Shown piece by piece: positions 33,801 through 40,604 of a stretch of DNA of 64,000 nucleotides; the first letter of the stretch is position 1, and each line of letters opens with the position of its first letter. The stretch comes from Chloroflexota bacterium. GTDB lineage: Bacteria; Chloroflexota; Anaerolineae; Aggregatilineales; Phototrophicaceae. The DNA lies in the NCBI GenBank assembly GCA_013388745.1, contig JACAER010000011.1:1-64000 (forward strand). The letters run 5' to 3'. The notes below the pieces were generated by a model. The model did not search any database. It was not told the origin of the DNA and worked only from the letters and a program-made list of their open reading frames with translations. Position numbers and translations under genes: made by a program.

Positions 33801-34609
33801 AGCGCGTGCTGTTCGATGCGGCCGATGTCTGGCCGTATGACATCTACTGGTGGGGCAGCGACCTGCTGATCTACGAGTTTGAGGTGCGGCTGGAGAACGG
33901 CAGTTCTGAAACGCGCATTATCCGCGATTATCTGGATCGCGCGGATGACCCGCCGTACTGGGTGCCGTATGTCGAAATCAACGGCGAGCAGGCCGAAATC
34001 GTCAGCACGGCTTACGGTGAAGGCTACGTCGTCGTGCGCACGACGTTCAGCACGGGGCTGGGGCCGGGCTACCGCTATTACACCTACAACATCGACACCG
34101 GCGCGCTGGGCTACTTCGGGCGGCTGGCGAATTACCCGCCCTATGATTTGGAGATGAGCTGGGTGCGCGAAGAAGCCGTCGTGCGCCTGTTCTACGAGTA
34201 TCCGCCGTTTTATGACACGACCTTCGTTTTCGACCCGCGCGACGGCTCGCACCTGCGCGTGGGGGAAACGCGCTACAGTGGCGCGCTTTCGCCCAACCGC
34301 CGCTACCGCGCTTTTTCCACCAGCTATGGAGTGGAGTCTTTCCGGCGCTCGCAGCCGGTCAGCGTGTGGGACAACCGCACGGGGCGGCTGCGCACCTACT
34401 GCCTGCCGGAAACCGGCGCGCGCCTGTACGAAGAGGGGGTGTTTGTCTGGTCGCCCGACAGCCGTTATCTGGCGCTGCAAGCCTTCCTGCCGCGTGACGA
34501 GGCGCAGGAAGGCGTCGGCCAGCACACGCTGATTCTGGATACTGAAACGGGCGTGGTGGTCGATCTGACGACTGGCGTCGGCCCGCTGCTGACCTGGACA
34601 GAGGATTAG
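30806..34609 (+). CDS. Very large exported WD40-like/beta-propeller protein with Thr-Pro linkers
   Basis: A 1267-residue protein from the ATG at 30806 (a TTG at 30773 would add 11). Signal peptide MRQLSVLLSLLLLLLSAGII, then the linker SGPTPTPTSIPPS. Two propeller-like parts follow: about residues 40-640 (blades such as MALSPDGRSLLVREGDEGVRI, FFWSPDSRSLVTLSGNEWRLFD) and about 890-1267 (CVFSWDGRWVLVLDYDSI, FVWSPDSRYLALQAF). Between them lie Cys-containing helical segments (CLAEASSEDP; AWERLTRYMSYNALTNLTQLIC) and Pro/Thr-rich linkers. It lies 8 bp before an SH3b gene, so both are probably exported together. A binding or scaffolding role is likely; no catalytic motif was seen. Confidence 0.8.
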   Translation: MRQLSVLLSLLLLLLSAGIIAGQSEPGSGPTPTPTSIPPSFEFQQAIGLPLPRSVLYEPNFERYAVVDAYGALSFVDARSYQTQHVLYTRGDYTDFAFSRSGRWFALTVGTRIELWDTQNYTIVSQLTDLSQALRVHGPLTFSPDDNLLLFRGTYPAPQSLRQSEFDTQEIPWIWNLSSARNEGPSTFPAGVEAYPFFDYRNGFVLGPENRIVAALPGRLHIIDAYSLDVLFDIETFRYEQDPLIVVFSARDNNIYVRPLDANALLQVDTRRGLLVEIPFGTLITAADLELLGGIELGTAAQVIGEPASSEDIDLVRLFLGRYYRDGSNFGRTPLTLTLIDLVVPPTGDGDRVQALLFLFNESTQQGQFFTSRPSGLQQMALSPDGRSLLVREGDEGVRIFDIASGQRILSVTPALRGVSFFQWQDKNRVLSYSADGTQFISDFERFDTASGESLAQDLRYSRRFDQFFWSPDSRSLVTLSGNEWRLFDVQTGEVLRREALPLRGSIVQISPDGYRYLTSTDSGRAVYDVNTGDLREVNFRELPARPIESVYASPDWEHFLVVYSANSWGGYYPGNEIAMYSLDDGLLWFAAGDDLAYAEDRFYGWVDNQTVFVSGARYDQDQPQRVYGLDYAPNGVSRCLAEASSEDPQTLALAWERLTRYMSYNALTNLTQLICNQVAAGFASLDVLQPTPTLPYMTPTAVVLPGVPACLTIENPAQADTLAAVWANITAGLSPEQIAQAEALLCEGIGPTATPRPDFTPRPPQPAQESSYAAQTIFFNVATGERASGSYVPPRSSAAPRDLIANEFRRTMGRDPGLIVLSPDGQLAAVSALPGELLIYRMLVAYDGLLANVTATAIAQAATAQLIGVLPSPTATYNAVGTLRPTLTPTITPTSPPFPNERTTLPEDGTRDAFCPSETLYTLENAPADFAPSGRILTAFGTEDYFWVVEPENGQRFRDENIPLCNTQLTCVFSWDGRWVLVLDYDSIYLARPDGSDQRVLFDAADVWPYDIYWWGSDLLIYEFEVRLENGSSETRIIRDYLDRADDPPYWVPYVEINGEQAEIVSTAYGEGYVVVRTTFSTGLGPGYRYYTYNIDTGALGYFGRLANYPPYDLEMSWVREEAVVRLFYEYPPFYDTTFVFDPRDGSHLRVGETRYSGALSPNRRYRAFSTSYGVESFRRSQPVSVWDNRTGRLRTYCLPETGARLYEEGVFVWSPDSRYLALQAFLPRDEAQEGVGQHTLILDTETGVVVDLTTGVGPLLTWTED

Positions 34610-34617
34610 GGGGAAAT

Positions 34618-35646
34618 ATGCTCAAATATCCACTGCTGCGCTGGATTGCGCCGATGTTGATTCTCGGCGCGCTGTTGATCGGGCTGGGGGGCGCGCTGGC
34701 GCAGGACGACATCCCGGAGGTGTGGGTGACGACGCAGCGCAACGCTAACCTGCGCACAGGGCCGGGCACTGGCTGGGACATTATCACGACGCTGCCTTTT
34801 GGCACGACGCTGCGCGCCACCGGGCGGGTCTTCGATTGGGTGCAGGTGCTCTACACGCCGCCCGCCGCCGCCGAACCCATACGCGGCTGGCTGTGGCGCA
34901 ACCTGCTCATCTGGACAGGCGACATTAATTCGCTGCCGCTGGACGGGGTGGATCCTGAGCCGTTTATCCGCGTGCAGTCCTATACCCTGACGCTGACGCC
35001 CGATATGGCAATTTACCGTAACGAGAATTTCGGCATCGGCGCGCGTCTCAGCGAGCCGCTGCCCTGCACAGAAGTCGAGTTCACCGGGCGGCTGGGGCAG
35101 GGCGAAATCTACTGGCTGCAATTCTGGTGCAGCGGCGCCTACTACTGGGTCAGTTCGGTCTACTTTTTCAACTTTGAACTGAGCGAATCGACGGGTTTCA
35201 GCTACTTTTTCGGCGGCAACAACTTTAGCTATACGCAGGGCGATCTGGTGCGCGCGCTGCAAAACAGCGGCACGCTGACGGTACGCCGCCTGAACACGAT
35301 TAACGACATCTGGACGAATCTGGCCAACGGCATGGTTGTGAGCTGCGCCTTTATCCCCGCCGCTGTGCCGCAGCCGGAGGTGAGCGACACTGACCTGGCC
35401 GCCGCGCCAGAATTTGCCGCGCCCTTCGCGGCGCTGCGTATCGCCATCGACGAAACCAACGCGGCGATCGACCTGTTCGGCAATGCCTGCATCGCGCTGG
35501 CCGCGCAGCCTGTCATCGATCCGGCCACCATCAGCGCCGCGCAGGCGCACATCGCCACGGCGCAGAGCTATCTGTACGTGGCGCGGCAGTTCGTCGTGCC
35601 GCTGGCGAACCGCGACCCGTATGCCAGCGGCGTTAATTCACCCTAA
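34618..35646 (+). CDS. Exported bacterial SH3 (SH3b) domain protein
   Basis: A 342-residue protein with signal/anchor MLKYPLLRWIAPMLILGALL. Residues about 34-100 form an SH3b domain (RNANLRTGPGTGWDIITTLP, then FDWVQVLY, RGWLWRNLL), which typically binds peptidoglycan or surface peptides. The middle (110-240) is beta-rich with two Cys. The last ~110 residues form a helical domain (VVSCAFIPAAVPQPEVSDTD, ALRIAIDETNAAIDLFGNAC) that resembles the C-terminus of the SH3b protein at 36488. GGGGGAAAT precedes the ATG, 8 bp after the propeller gene. Confidence 0.75.
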   Translation: MLKYPLLRWIAPMLILGALLIGLGGALAQDDIPEVWVTTQRNANLRTGPGTGWDIITTLPFGTTLRATGRVFDWVQVLYTPPAAAEPIRGWLWRNLLIWTGDINSLPLDGVDPEPFIRVQSYTLTLTPDMAIYRNENFGIGARLSEPLPCTEVEFTGRLGQGEIYWLQFWCSGAYYWVSSVYFFNFELSESTGFSYFFGGNNFSYTQGDLVRALQNSGTLTVRRLNTINDIWTNLANGMVVSCAFIPAAVPQPEVSDTDLAAAPEFAAPFAALRIAIDETNAAIDLFGNACIALAAQPVIDPATISAAQAHIATAQSYLYVARQFVVPLANRDPYASGVNSP

Positions 35647-35671
35647 AGGCGGTTGCCCGATGTTTTGCGGG

Positions 35672-35728
35672 GGGGACGAGGCCTGCCTCGTCCCCGCCAT
35701 TGGTTTTGCCGCCACAGACTGAAGTCTG
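35672..35728. repeat. Two small palindromes after the SH3b gene
   Basis: GGGGACGAGGC (35672-35682) pairs perfectly with GCCTCGTCCCC (35685-35695); CAGACT/AGTCTG (35715-35728) follows. The first could end the propeller-SH3b transcript. Both look like members of dispersed palindrome classes, not unique regulatory sites. Confidence 0.6.
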
Positions 35729-35786
35729 CTTTGTATTTGCCAACGGCTAGCACTTAATCGCTAAAAGCTGTTTTCAGAGAGGACCC

Positions 35787-36491
35787 ATGATGCAGCGTTT
35801 TGGGCTTTTACTCCTGCTGATCGCGCTGTGCGTCTCTGGCGGCGTGGTGGCCGCGCAGGACGCGGGCGGCGATACCGTCTACGGCCTGGTGACCATCAAC
35901 AATCTGGAAGTGCATATCGGCCCGGATTTCGCCTACGACACTATCGCGCAACTGCCGCTGAACGCTTCGGTGATCGCCACGCAGCGCGGCGGCGACGGTT
36001 GGCTGCGTGTCAGCTATGACAGCGGCAGCGGCTGGGTGTTCGCGCGCTACGTGCGCCTGAGCGCGCCGTTATCGACGCTGCCCTACACAGCTAACGCCCT
36101 GCCGCGCAACCGCAATGGCCGCGTGCCAGAGGAATTCGACCTGTCATCGCCCGTGTGTGACCAGTGGCAGGGCGCTTTCACGCTGGAAGGCGATGCCGCC
36201 GCCGCCGAAGGCAGCTTCACGCTGACACTGCCCACGCTGCAAGGCGCCAACTGGTATCGTGTCTATATCTTCGCGCCAGAAAGCCCGCTCAACCTGCGCG
36301 GCGGCACCTATGCGCAGTTCGACAGCCCTACCAACGTGCTGACGGTCGAAATCATACGCCTGCCGCGCCGTTCGGGCACATTTACCTGGCTGGCCGCGCC
36401 CTACTGGACCAGCGCCGCCACCGGTGGGGGGGCGGGCCGCCGCCAGCAAATCTGCCCGCTGCGCATCGCCGGCACCTTTGAGCGCCCCTAA
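35787..36491 (+). CDS. Small exported SH3b protein
   Basis: A 234-residue protein with signal peptide MMQRFGLLLLLIALCVSGGV. One SH3b domain at about 30-95 (NNLEVHIGPDFAYDTIAQLP, GDGWLRVSYDSGSGWVFARY). The C-terminal ~130 residues form a beta-sandwich-like domain (WQGAFTLEGDAAAAEGSFTL, NWYRVYIFAPES) with cysteines at PVCDQW and QQICPLR that could form one disulfide. It is convergent with the next gene, the stops overlapping by 4 bp. Seen: domain pattern. Function (cell-wall or ligand binding) is inferred from SH3b. Confidence 0.7.
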   Translation: MMQRFGLLLLLIALCVSGGVVAAQDAGGDTVYGLVTINNLEVHIGPDFAYDTIAQLPLNASVIATQRGGDGWLRVSYDSGSGWVFARYVRLSAPLSTLPYTANALPRNRNGRVPEEFDLSSPVCDQWQGAFTLEGDAAAAEGSFTLTLPTLQGANWYRVYIFAPESPLNLRGGTYAQFDSPTNVLTVEIIRLPRRSGTFTWLAAPYWTSAATGGGAGRRQQICPLRIAGTFERP

Positions 36492-37471
36492 CCGATCGCG
36501 CGGATCGTCGCTTCCAGATTGTCCAGCGTGCGCGTCAGAGTGGCGAAAAACGGCCCCGGCAGCAGCGCCGTCGCTTCGGCAAGCTGCGCTTGGGTATACA
36601 CGCCGCAGGCGCCGATCATGGTGATCGCCGTGTTTAAATCCGCGATCGCATCATTGATGCTCGGCCCGAAGCGCCCCAATTCCGGCAGTTGGCGCACATC
36701 CTGCGCCGTATAACTGTAGGGCGCGAACACATCGGCGATATTTGTGCAGGGCACAATCTGGCGCGTCGTCACCGCAAAAATCCGGCTGCTCAAGGCAGCG
36801 GCTGCGGTGATAGGCGCGGCCAGATAGGCGCGCAGCCGCTCGATCTGCCCAAGCTGCACCTCCGGCGGAATCACCGTCACGGCGGCAGTCGCGCGCGGGC
36901 TGATGAACACCGGCACGGCGGCCACATCGTTCACCGTGCGCGTCAGGAAGGCCGCCACCCAACCGAGCGTGCCGTTATAATTCACCAGCAGCCAATCGCC
37001 CGCTGTATTGCGCGCCACCACCGGCAGCGTAACGCCATTGGGCAGAATCGCGATCACCGGCGCCTCGCGTCCGGCGTCGCGGCGCAAACGCGCATTCTGA
37101 TTGATGAACACCGAAATCCCCGAATCCACGACCGGCGTCGGCCCGGTCACGCCCGTCACCAGGTCGGTGATCGGCAGCAGCGTAATTTCAAACTCATAGG
37201 TCACCGTGCTGCCCGAAATCCAGCCGAGCACATTAGCGTTATAAGGCGCCGTCACCTGAAACCACGTGCCGTCGGCATTGCGTCCCACCGCTTCTAGTCG
37301 ATCGCCTTCAAAGCGCGACGCGACAACTTCGCCTTCGCGCGTCGGCAGCGCGCGCACATACGCGCTGTCCACCACCAGCGTCAGCCAATAACGCAGCCGT
37401 TCCTCCGTCTGCGCGGCGGCGCTGTGTGCCAACAACAGCAGCAGCAAACCGATTATCCCTGCGCGTTTCAT
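36488..37471 (-). CDS. Exported protein with two SH3b domains and a helical C-terminal domain
   Basis: A 327-residue protein with signal peptide MKRAGIIGLLLLLLAHSAAA. SH3b 1 at about 27-95 (VDSAYVRALPTREGEVVASR, GTWFQVTAPYNANVLGWISG); SH3b 2 at about 120-185 (QNARLRRDAGREAPVIAILP, GDWLLVNYNGTLGWVAAF). The last ~110 residues are helical with Cys at IVPCTNIAD and GACGVYTQ, resembling the tail of the 34618 protein. It sits opposite the other two SH3b genes but is clearly of the same exported group. Confidence 0.72.
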   Translation of the reverse strand: MKRAGIIGLLLLLLAHSAAAQTEERLRYWLTLVVDSAYVRALPTREGEVVASRFEGDRLEAVGRNADGTWFQVTAPYNANVLGWISGSTVTYEFEITLLPITDLVTGVTGPTPVVDSGISVFINQNARLRRDAGREAPVIAILPNGVTLPVVARNTAGDWLLVNYNGTLGWVAAFLTRTVNDVAAVPVFISPRATAAVTVIPPEVQLGQIERLRAYLAAPITAAAALSSRIFAVTTRQIVPCTNIADVFAPYSYTAQDVRQLPELGRFGPSINDAIADLNTAITMIGACGVYTQAQLAEATALLPGPFFATLTRTLDNLEATIRAIG

Positions 37472-37548
37472 CGCTTCTGCCCCTCCGGTTAGCGGCCTAA
37501 CAGCGTCGCTTTGTGCGCCGCCTCACACCCCGCCCCGCCCGCGCGAGA

Positions 37549-37620
37549 CTCCCCCTCGCCATGTCGCGCGTGCTTGCCGCGCGTCAGTCCCCGACATGGA
37601 GAGGGGGCAGGGGGGTGAGG
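37549..37620. repeat. Class A hairpin repeat
   Basis: CTCCCCCTCGCCATGT... pairs with ...ACATGGAGAGGGGGCAG followed by a G-run and TGAGG; near-identical arms to 29334 and 44344 with an unrelated ~29-nt loop. The 37472-37753 gap shows no gene. Confidence 0.75.
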
Positions 37621-37753
37621 TTCACGCGGGAGCGCGCCAACCGGCTCCCGCCACGCACAAAACACCTGCTGCGCGAATATTGTTTTCCAAATTATCCGGC
37701 AAGCCCAAAAACACGTCAACCACGCGGCGGGCGAACGGCGGGCAAACGGCGGC

Positions 37754-38740
37754 CTACCACTGAGCGTGTACCAGCGCGCGCACCTGCTGATCGTACACCG
37801 CCTGCACCGCCTGCATCGTCTCCGCCGACAGCGGCGGCAGATCCGCCGCGGCGGCATTATCGGCCTCCTGCTGCGGCGTTTTGGCTCCCGGAATCGCACA
37901 CGTCACCGCGTCGAACATCAGAATCCAGCGCAGCGCGAACTGCGTCAGCGTCATCCCCTCCGGCTTGATCGCCTTCAGCGCTTCCACTGCTGCCAGCGCG
38001 TGCTCATAAGGCACACCCGAAAACGTCTCGCCCTTATCAAACGCCTCGCCGTGGCGGTTAAAACTGCGGTGATCGTCCGGCGCGAAGGTCGATTGCGCCG
38101 TCAGCTTGCCCGTCAGCAGCCCGCTGGCCAGCGGCACGCGCGCCAGAATGCCCACCTGCGCCTGCTGCGCCGCCGCGAAAAACCGCTCGGCAGGCTTCAG
38201 CCGCAGCATATTAAAAATAATCTGCACCGACTGCACATTGGGATAGCGCAGCGCCTTCAGCGCCTCGTCCACCGTCTCCACGCTCACGCCGTAATAGCGC
38301 AGCTTGCCCGCCTGCACCAGATCGTCCAAAATACCGAACACCTCCGGCATATCGTACACCGCTGGATGCGGGCAGTGCAGTTGCAGCAAATCCAGCGCCT
38401 CCATTTCCAGATTTTGCAGGCTGCGCTCGACCCAGGCGGTCAGATTCGCGCGGTTATAGCCCGCGGGCGTCTGTATGGGCAACCGCCGCCCCGCTTTCGT
38501 CGCCACAAAAATCGTCTCGTGCGGGCGCTCTTTTTTCAGCCGCGCCACCACACGTTCACTGCGTCCATCGCCATAGACATCAGCCGTATCGATAAAATTC
38601 ACGCCCGCGTCCAAAGCCGCTCGCAGCGCCGCCAGTGACACATCATCATCCACCGGCCCCCACGTGCCGCCGATAGCCCACGCGCCAAAACTCACCGTCG
38701 CCACGCGCATATCCGTTCGTCCCAACGGTCGGTACTGCAT
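37754..38740 (-). CDS. Aldo/keto reductase
   Basis: A 328-residue NADPH-dependent TIM-barrel oxidoreductase. Seen: MQYRPLGRTDMRVATVSFGA, the catalytic Asp/Tyr segment NFIDTADVYGDGRSE, the Lys in FVATKAGRR, DLLQLHCPH with the active-site His region, and the C-terminal cofactor-binding block AIPGAKTPQQEADNAAA. It resembles the YccK/YajO-like group that reduces sugar or ketone carbonyls; the substrate is not predictable. ATG start. Monocistronic on the minus strand, divergent from the AI-2E permease gene. Confidence 0.9.
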   Translation of the reverse strand: MQYRPLGRTDMRVATVSFGAWAIGGTWGPVDDDVSLAALRAALDAGVNFIDTADVYGDGRSERVVARLKKERPHETIFVATKAGRRLPIQTPAGYNRANLTAWVERSLQNLEMEALDLLQLHCPHPAVYDMPEVFGILDDLVQAGKLRYYGVSVETVDEALKALRYPNVQSVQIIFNMLRLKPAERFFAAAQQAQVGILARVPLASGLLTGKLTAQSTFAPDDHRSFNRHGEAFDKGETFSGVPYEHALAAVEALKAIKPEGMTLTQFALRWILMFDAVTCAIPGAKTPQQEADNAAAADLPPLSAETMQAVQAVYDQQVRALVHAQW

Positions 38741-38866
38741 ACCTTTTCCTCCCTAAAATTGCCCCTGTGATTGTAACGCAGCCCGCCGCGCCGCCACACC
38801 CCACGCGCGCAGACTGCTTCCGCCAACGTGCCCCATTTCCGAACGCCCCCCCTGCCTTGTCCCTAC

Positions 38867-38894
38867 TTGCCACACGTGGCGAATGCGCTATACT
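38867..38894 (+). promoter_or_regulatory. Sigma70 promoter of the AI-2E family gene
   Basis: TTGCCA (38867-38872), a 16-bp spacer and TATACT (38889-38894), 33 bp before the start codon. Confidence 0.6.
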
Positions 38895-38927
38895 GCATAG
38901 CAATTTCAGCCGTAAGGGGGAAGCGCC

Positions 38928-40139
38928 GTGAGCAGCCAAACACCGCCGTCTGCGGATGAGCAATATCAGCCCCAGTGGAGTGCCTGGGCACGCCAGTTCG
39001 TCATCATTGGGCTGGTGATCGCGGTGTTGTATGCGCTGACCCTGCTGACCCCTGTGATTCAAGTGCTGATCGCGACGTTTTTGTTTACGTTTTTGCTGTA
39101 TGTGCCCGCCGAATTTATCGCCGCGCGTACCCGCCTGAATTTCGCGGGGGGCGTGCTGGTGGTGTACCTGTTTTTGTTCCTGTTCACCATGCTGGTGCTG
39201 GCGCTGTTTGTGCCAGAACTGATCCGCGCGATCAACGGCTTCAGCGCCGATGTCAGCGCCTTTTATGACACCGCGCGCACCTATTTGACCAATTATCAGG
39301 CGGGCGACGCCTATATCGACCTGTTGGGCACGCGCTTCGTGCTCGATTCGTTCGTGCTGCCGCTGCGCGATCTGCTGCTGGGCGGGGGCGTATTCCCGGC
39401 GGGGGGCATTCAAGCGCCGTTCGACATCAACCGGGCGGTGTCGTTGATCTCGTCGGCGCTGGGCGGGCTGGTGGGGGGTGTCAGCGGTCTGCTTTCGACG
39501 ATTTTTCTGGCGCTGTTTTTGACGCTGCTGATTTTGCTGGATCTGCCGAATTATCAGCACACCCTGTTCAGCTCGATTCCGCCGGCGCACCGCCGCGAAA
39601 TGATGATTTTGATTAACCGTGTCAACCGCGTGTGGACAGGCTTTTTTCGTGGGCAGTTGACGCTCGGTGCGATCATCGGCGTGCTGACGTGGCTGCAACT
39701 GGTGCTGATGGGCGTCAGCCAGGCGGTGACGATTGCGATTATCGTCGCGCTCATCTCGCTGATTCCGTCGATTGGCGGGATTATCGCGCTGGTGCCGCTG
39801 GCGCTGTCGCCGCTGCTGCAAGGCTCGTCGGTGTTCACGGGAATGAGCAATACGACGTTTGCGCTGCTGGTGGTGCTGGTGAATGTGGTGTGGACACAGG
39901 TGATCTGGAACGTGGTCGCGCCGAAAATTATGGGCGACGCGGTGGCGCTGCCGCTGCCGGTGATTATTCTGGGCATTATGCTGGGCACGGCGGTGGGCGG
40001 CATTCTGGGGGCGTTTCTGGTGGTGCCGATGATGGGCACGCTGCGCGTGATTTTGCTGTACCTGCTGCGCAAGATCAGCCAGAAAGACCCCTTCCCGGAT
40101 GAATCCGCGCCGGAAATTGTCGATCTGGCGAAGTTGTGA
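38928..40139 (+). CDS. AI-2E family (PerM/YdiK-like) membrane transporter
   Basis: A 403-residue protein of the AI-2 exporter/PerM family: two helices at the start (FVIIGLVIAVLYALTLLTPV, VLIATFLFTFLLYVPAEFIA), another pair, a long soluble stretch, then the C-terminal bundle with the conserved GALIG-like FRGQLTLGAIIGVLTWLQLVL, the SLIPSIGGIIALVPLAL block and GALVVVPMMGTLRVIL-type end. Members export AI-2 or act as Na+/H+ antiporters; the substrate is uncertain. The start is GTG at 38928, with GGGGGAAG 8 nt upstream. A Uma2 remnant overlaps its stop. Confidence 0.88.
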   Translation: MSSQTPPSADEQYQPQWSAWARQFVIIGLVIAVLYALTLLTPVIQVLIATFLFTFLLYVPAEFIAARTRLNFAGGVLVVYLFLFLFTMLVLALFVPELIRAINGFSADVSAFYDTARTYLTNYQAGDAYIDLLGTRFVLDSFVLPLRDLLLGGGVFPAGGIQAPFDINRAVSLISSALGGLVGGVSGLLSTIFLALFLTLLILLDLPNYQHTLFSSIPPAHRREMMILINRVNRVWTGFFRGQLTLGAIIGVLTWLQLVLMGVSQAVTIAIIVALISLIPSIGGIIALVPLALSPLLQGSSVFTGMSNTTFALLVVLVNVVWTQVIWNVVAPKIMGDAVALPLPVIILGIMLGTAVGGILGAFLVVPMMGTLRVILLYLLRKISQKDPFPDESAPEIVDLAKL

Positions 40140-40327
40140 GGCCAGCCAGTAAGGGCGTGGGTCGATATTGGATGGTTGACCCGCGTGATCGTCTGGCCGA
40201 AGTGTGGCGGCACAAACAGGAGGTTTTTGGCCTGCTGGATGTCTACAGCCGGGGAGAAACGTTAGTGCCAGCGCTGATCGGCAGCGTGGATACACGCGCG
40301 CTTTTTGTGGAATGCGACCTCCGCTGA
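40136..40327 (+). pseudogene. Uma2 family C-terminal remnant
   Basis: The 63-codon frame ends with the Uma2 C-terminus: GRYWMVDPRDRLAEVWRHKQ and YSRGETLVPALIGSVDTRAL correspond to the last strands after the catalytic core, which is missing. The frame opens with GTG overlapping the AI-2E stop by 4 bp, probably by accident. Upstream sequence belongs wholly to the AI-2E gene, so the N-terminal ~130 residues were deleted. Confidence 0.7.
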
Positions 40328-40344
40328 AACAGCTTTTCGCGGTT

Positions 40345-40490
40345 AGAAAGTGTTCATAACGCCCTGTGAGGCGGGTTTTGACCCTACCCCGGCCCCCTCC
40401 CCGATTTCAGAGAGGGGGAGCCGGAAAGTCGTGTGTGGACTCATAGCAGGCTGAAGAAGCGTTTGTAAGACAGTTTGACGAACACCTTCT
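40345..40490. mobile_element. MITE-like element, copy 2 (146 bp, terminal inverted repeats)
   Basis: Left end AGAAAGTGTTCATAAC (40345-40360); right end reads AGAAGGTGTTCGTCAA on the other strand (40490-40475). Between them the order is as in copy 1 (5049): GGGTTTTGACCC, the C-rich hairpin GGCCCCCTCC...GAGAGGGGG, GGACTCA, and AGCGTTTGTAAGACAG near the right end. It has no coding capacity. Confidence 0.65.
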
Positions 40491-40530
40491 TATGGAAGCT
40501 CAGTTTTGGATAGGTTTTTCTTGCCTCAAA

Positions 40531-40572
40531 ACTCACCTCCCAACTCCCTCTCTATCGCGTGGGGAGGGGGAG
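40531..40572. repeat. C-rich/G-rich hairpin upstream of the GT-C gene
   Basis: CTCACCTCCCAACTCCCTCT... is followed by TGGGGAGGGGGAGC; it belongs to the same broad hairpin family and lies 33 bp before the start codon, so it could hinder or shape translation. Confidence 0.5.
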
Positions 40573-40604
40573 CTAAACGCAGCGCGCGTGGCGAGGGTGT
40601 GTTC

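Noticed and set aside
37472..37753. Small gene in the gap before the aldo/keto reductase
   Set aside because: The frames there run through a class A repeat and give Arg/Pro-rich peptides with no support.
38646..40295. 549-codon antisense frame across the AI-2E gene
   Set aside because: Extremely His/Gln/Arg-rich translation with no domain pattern; it is the mirror of a membrane protein.
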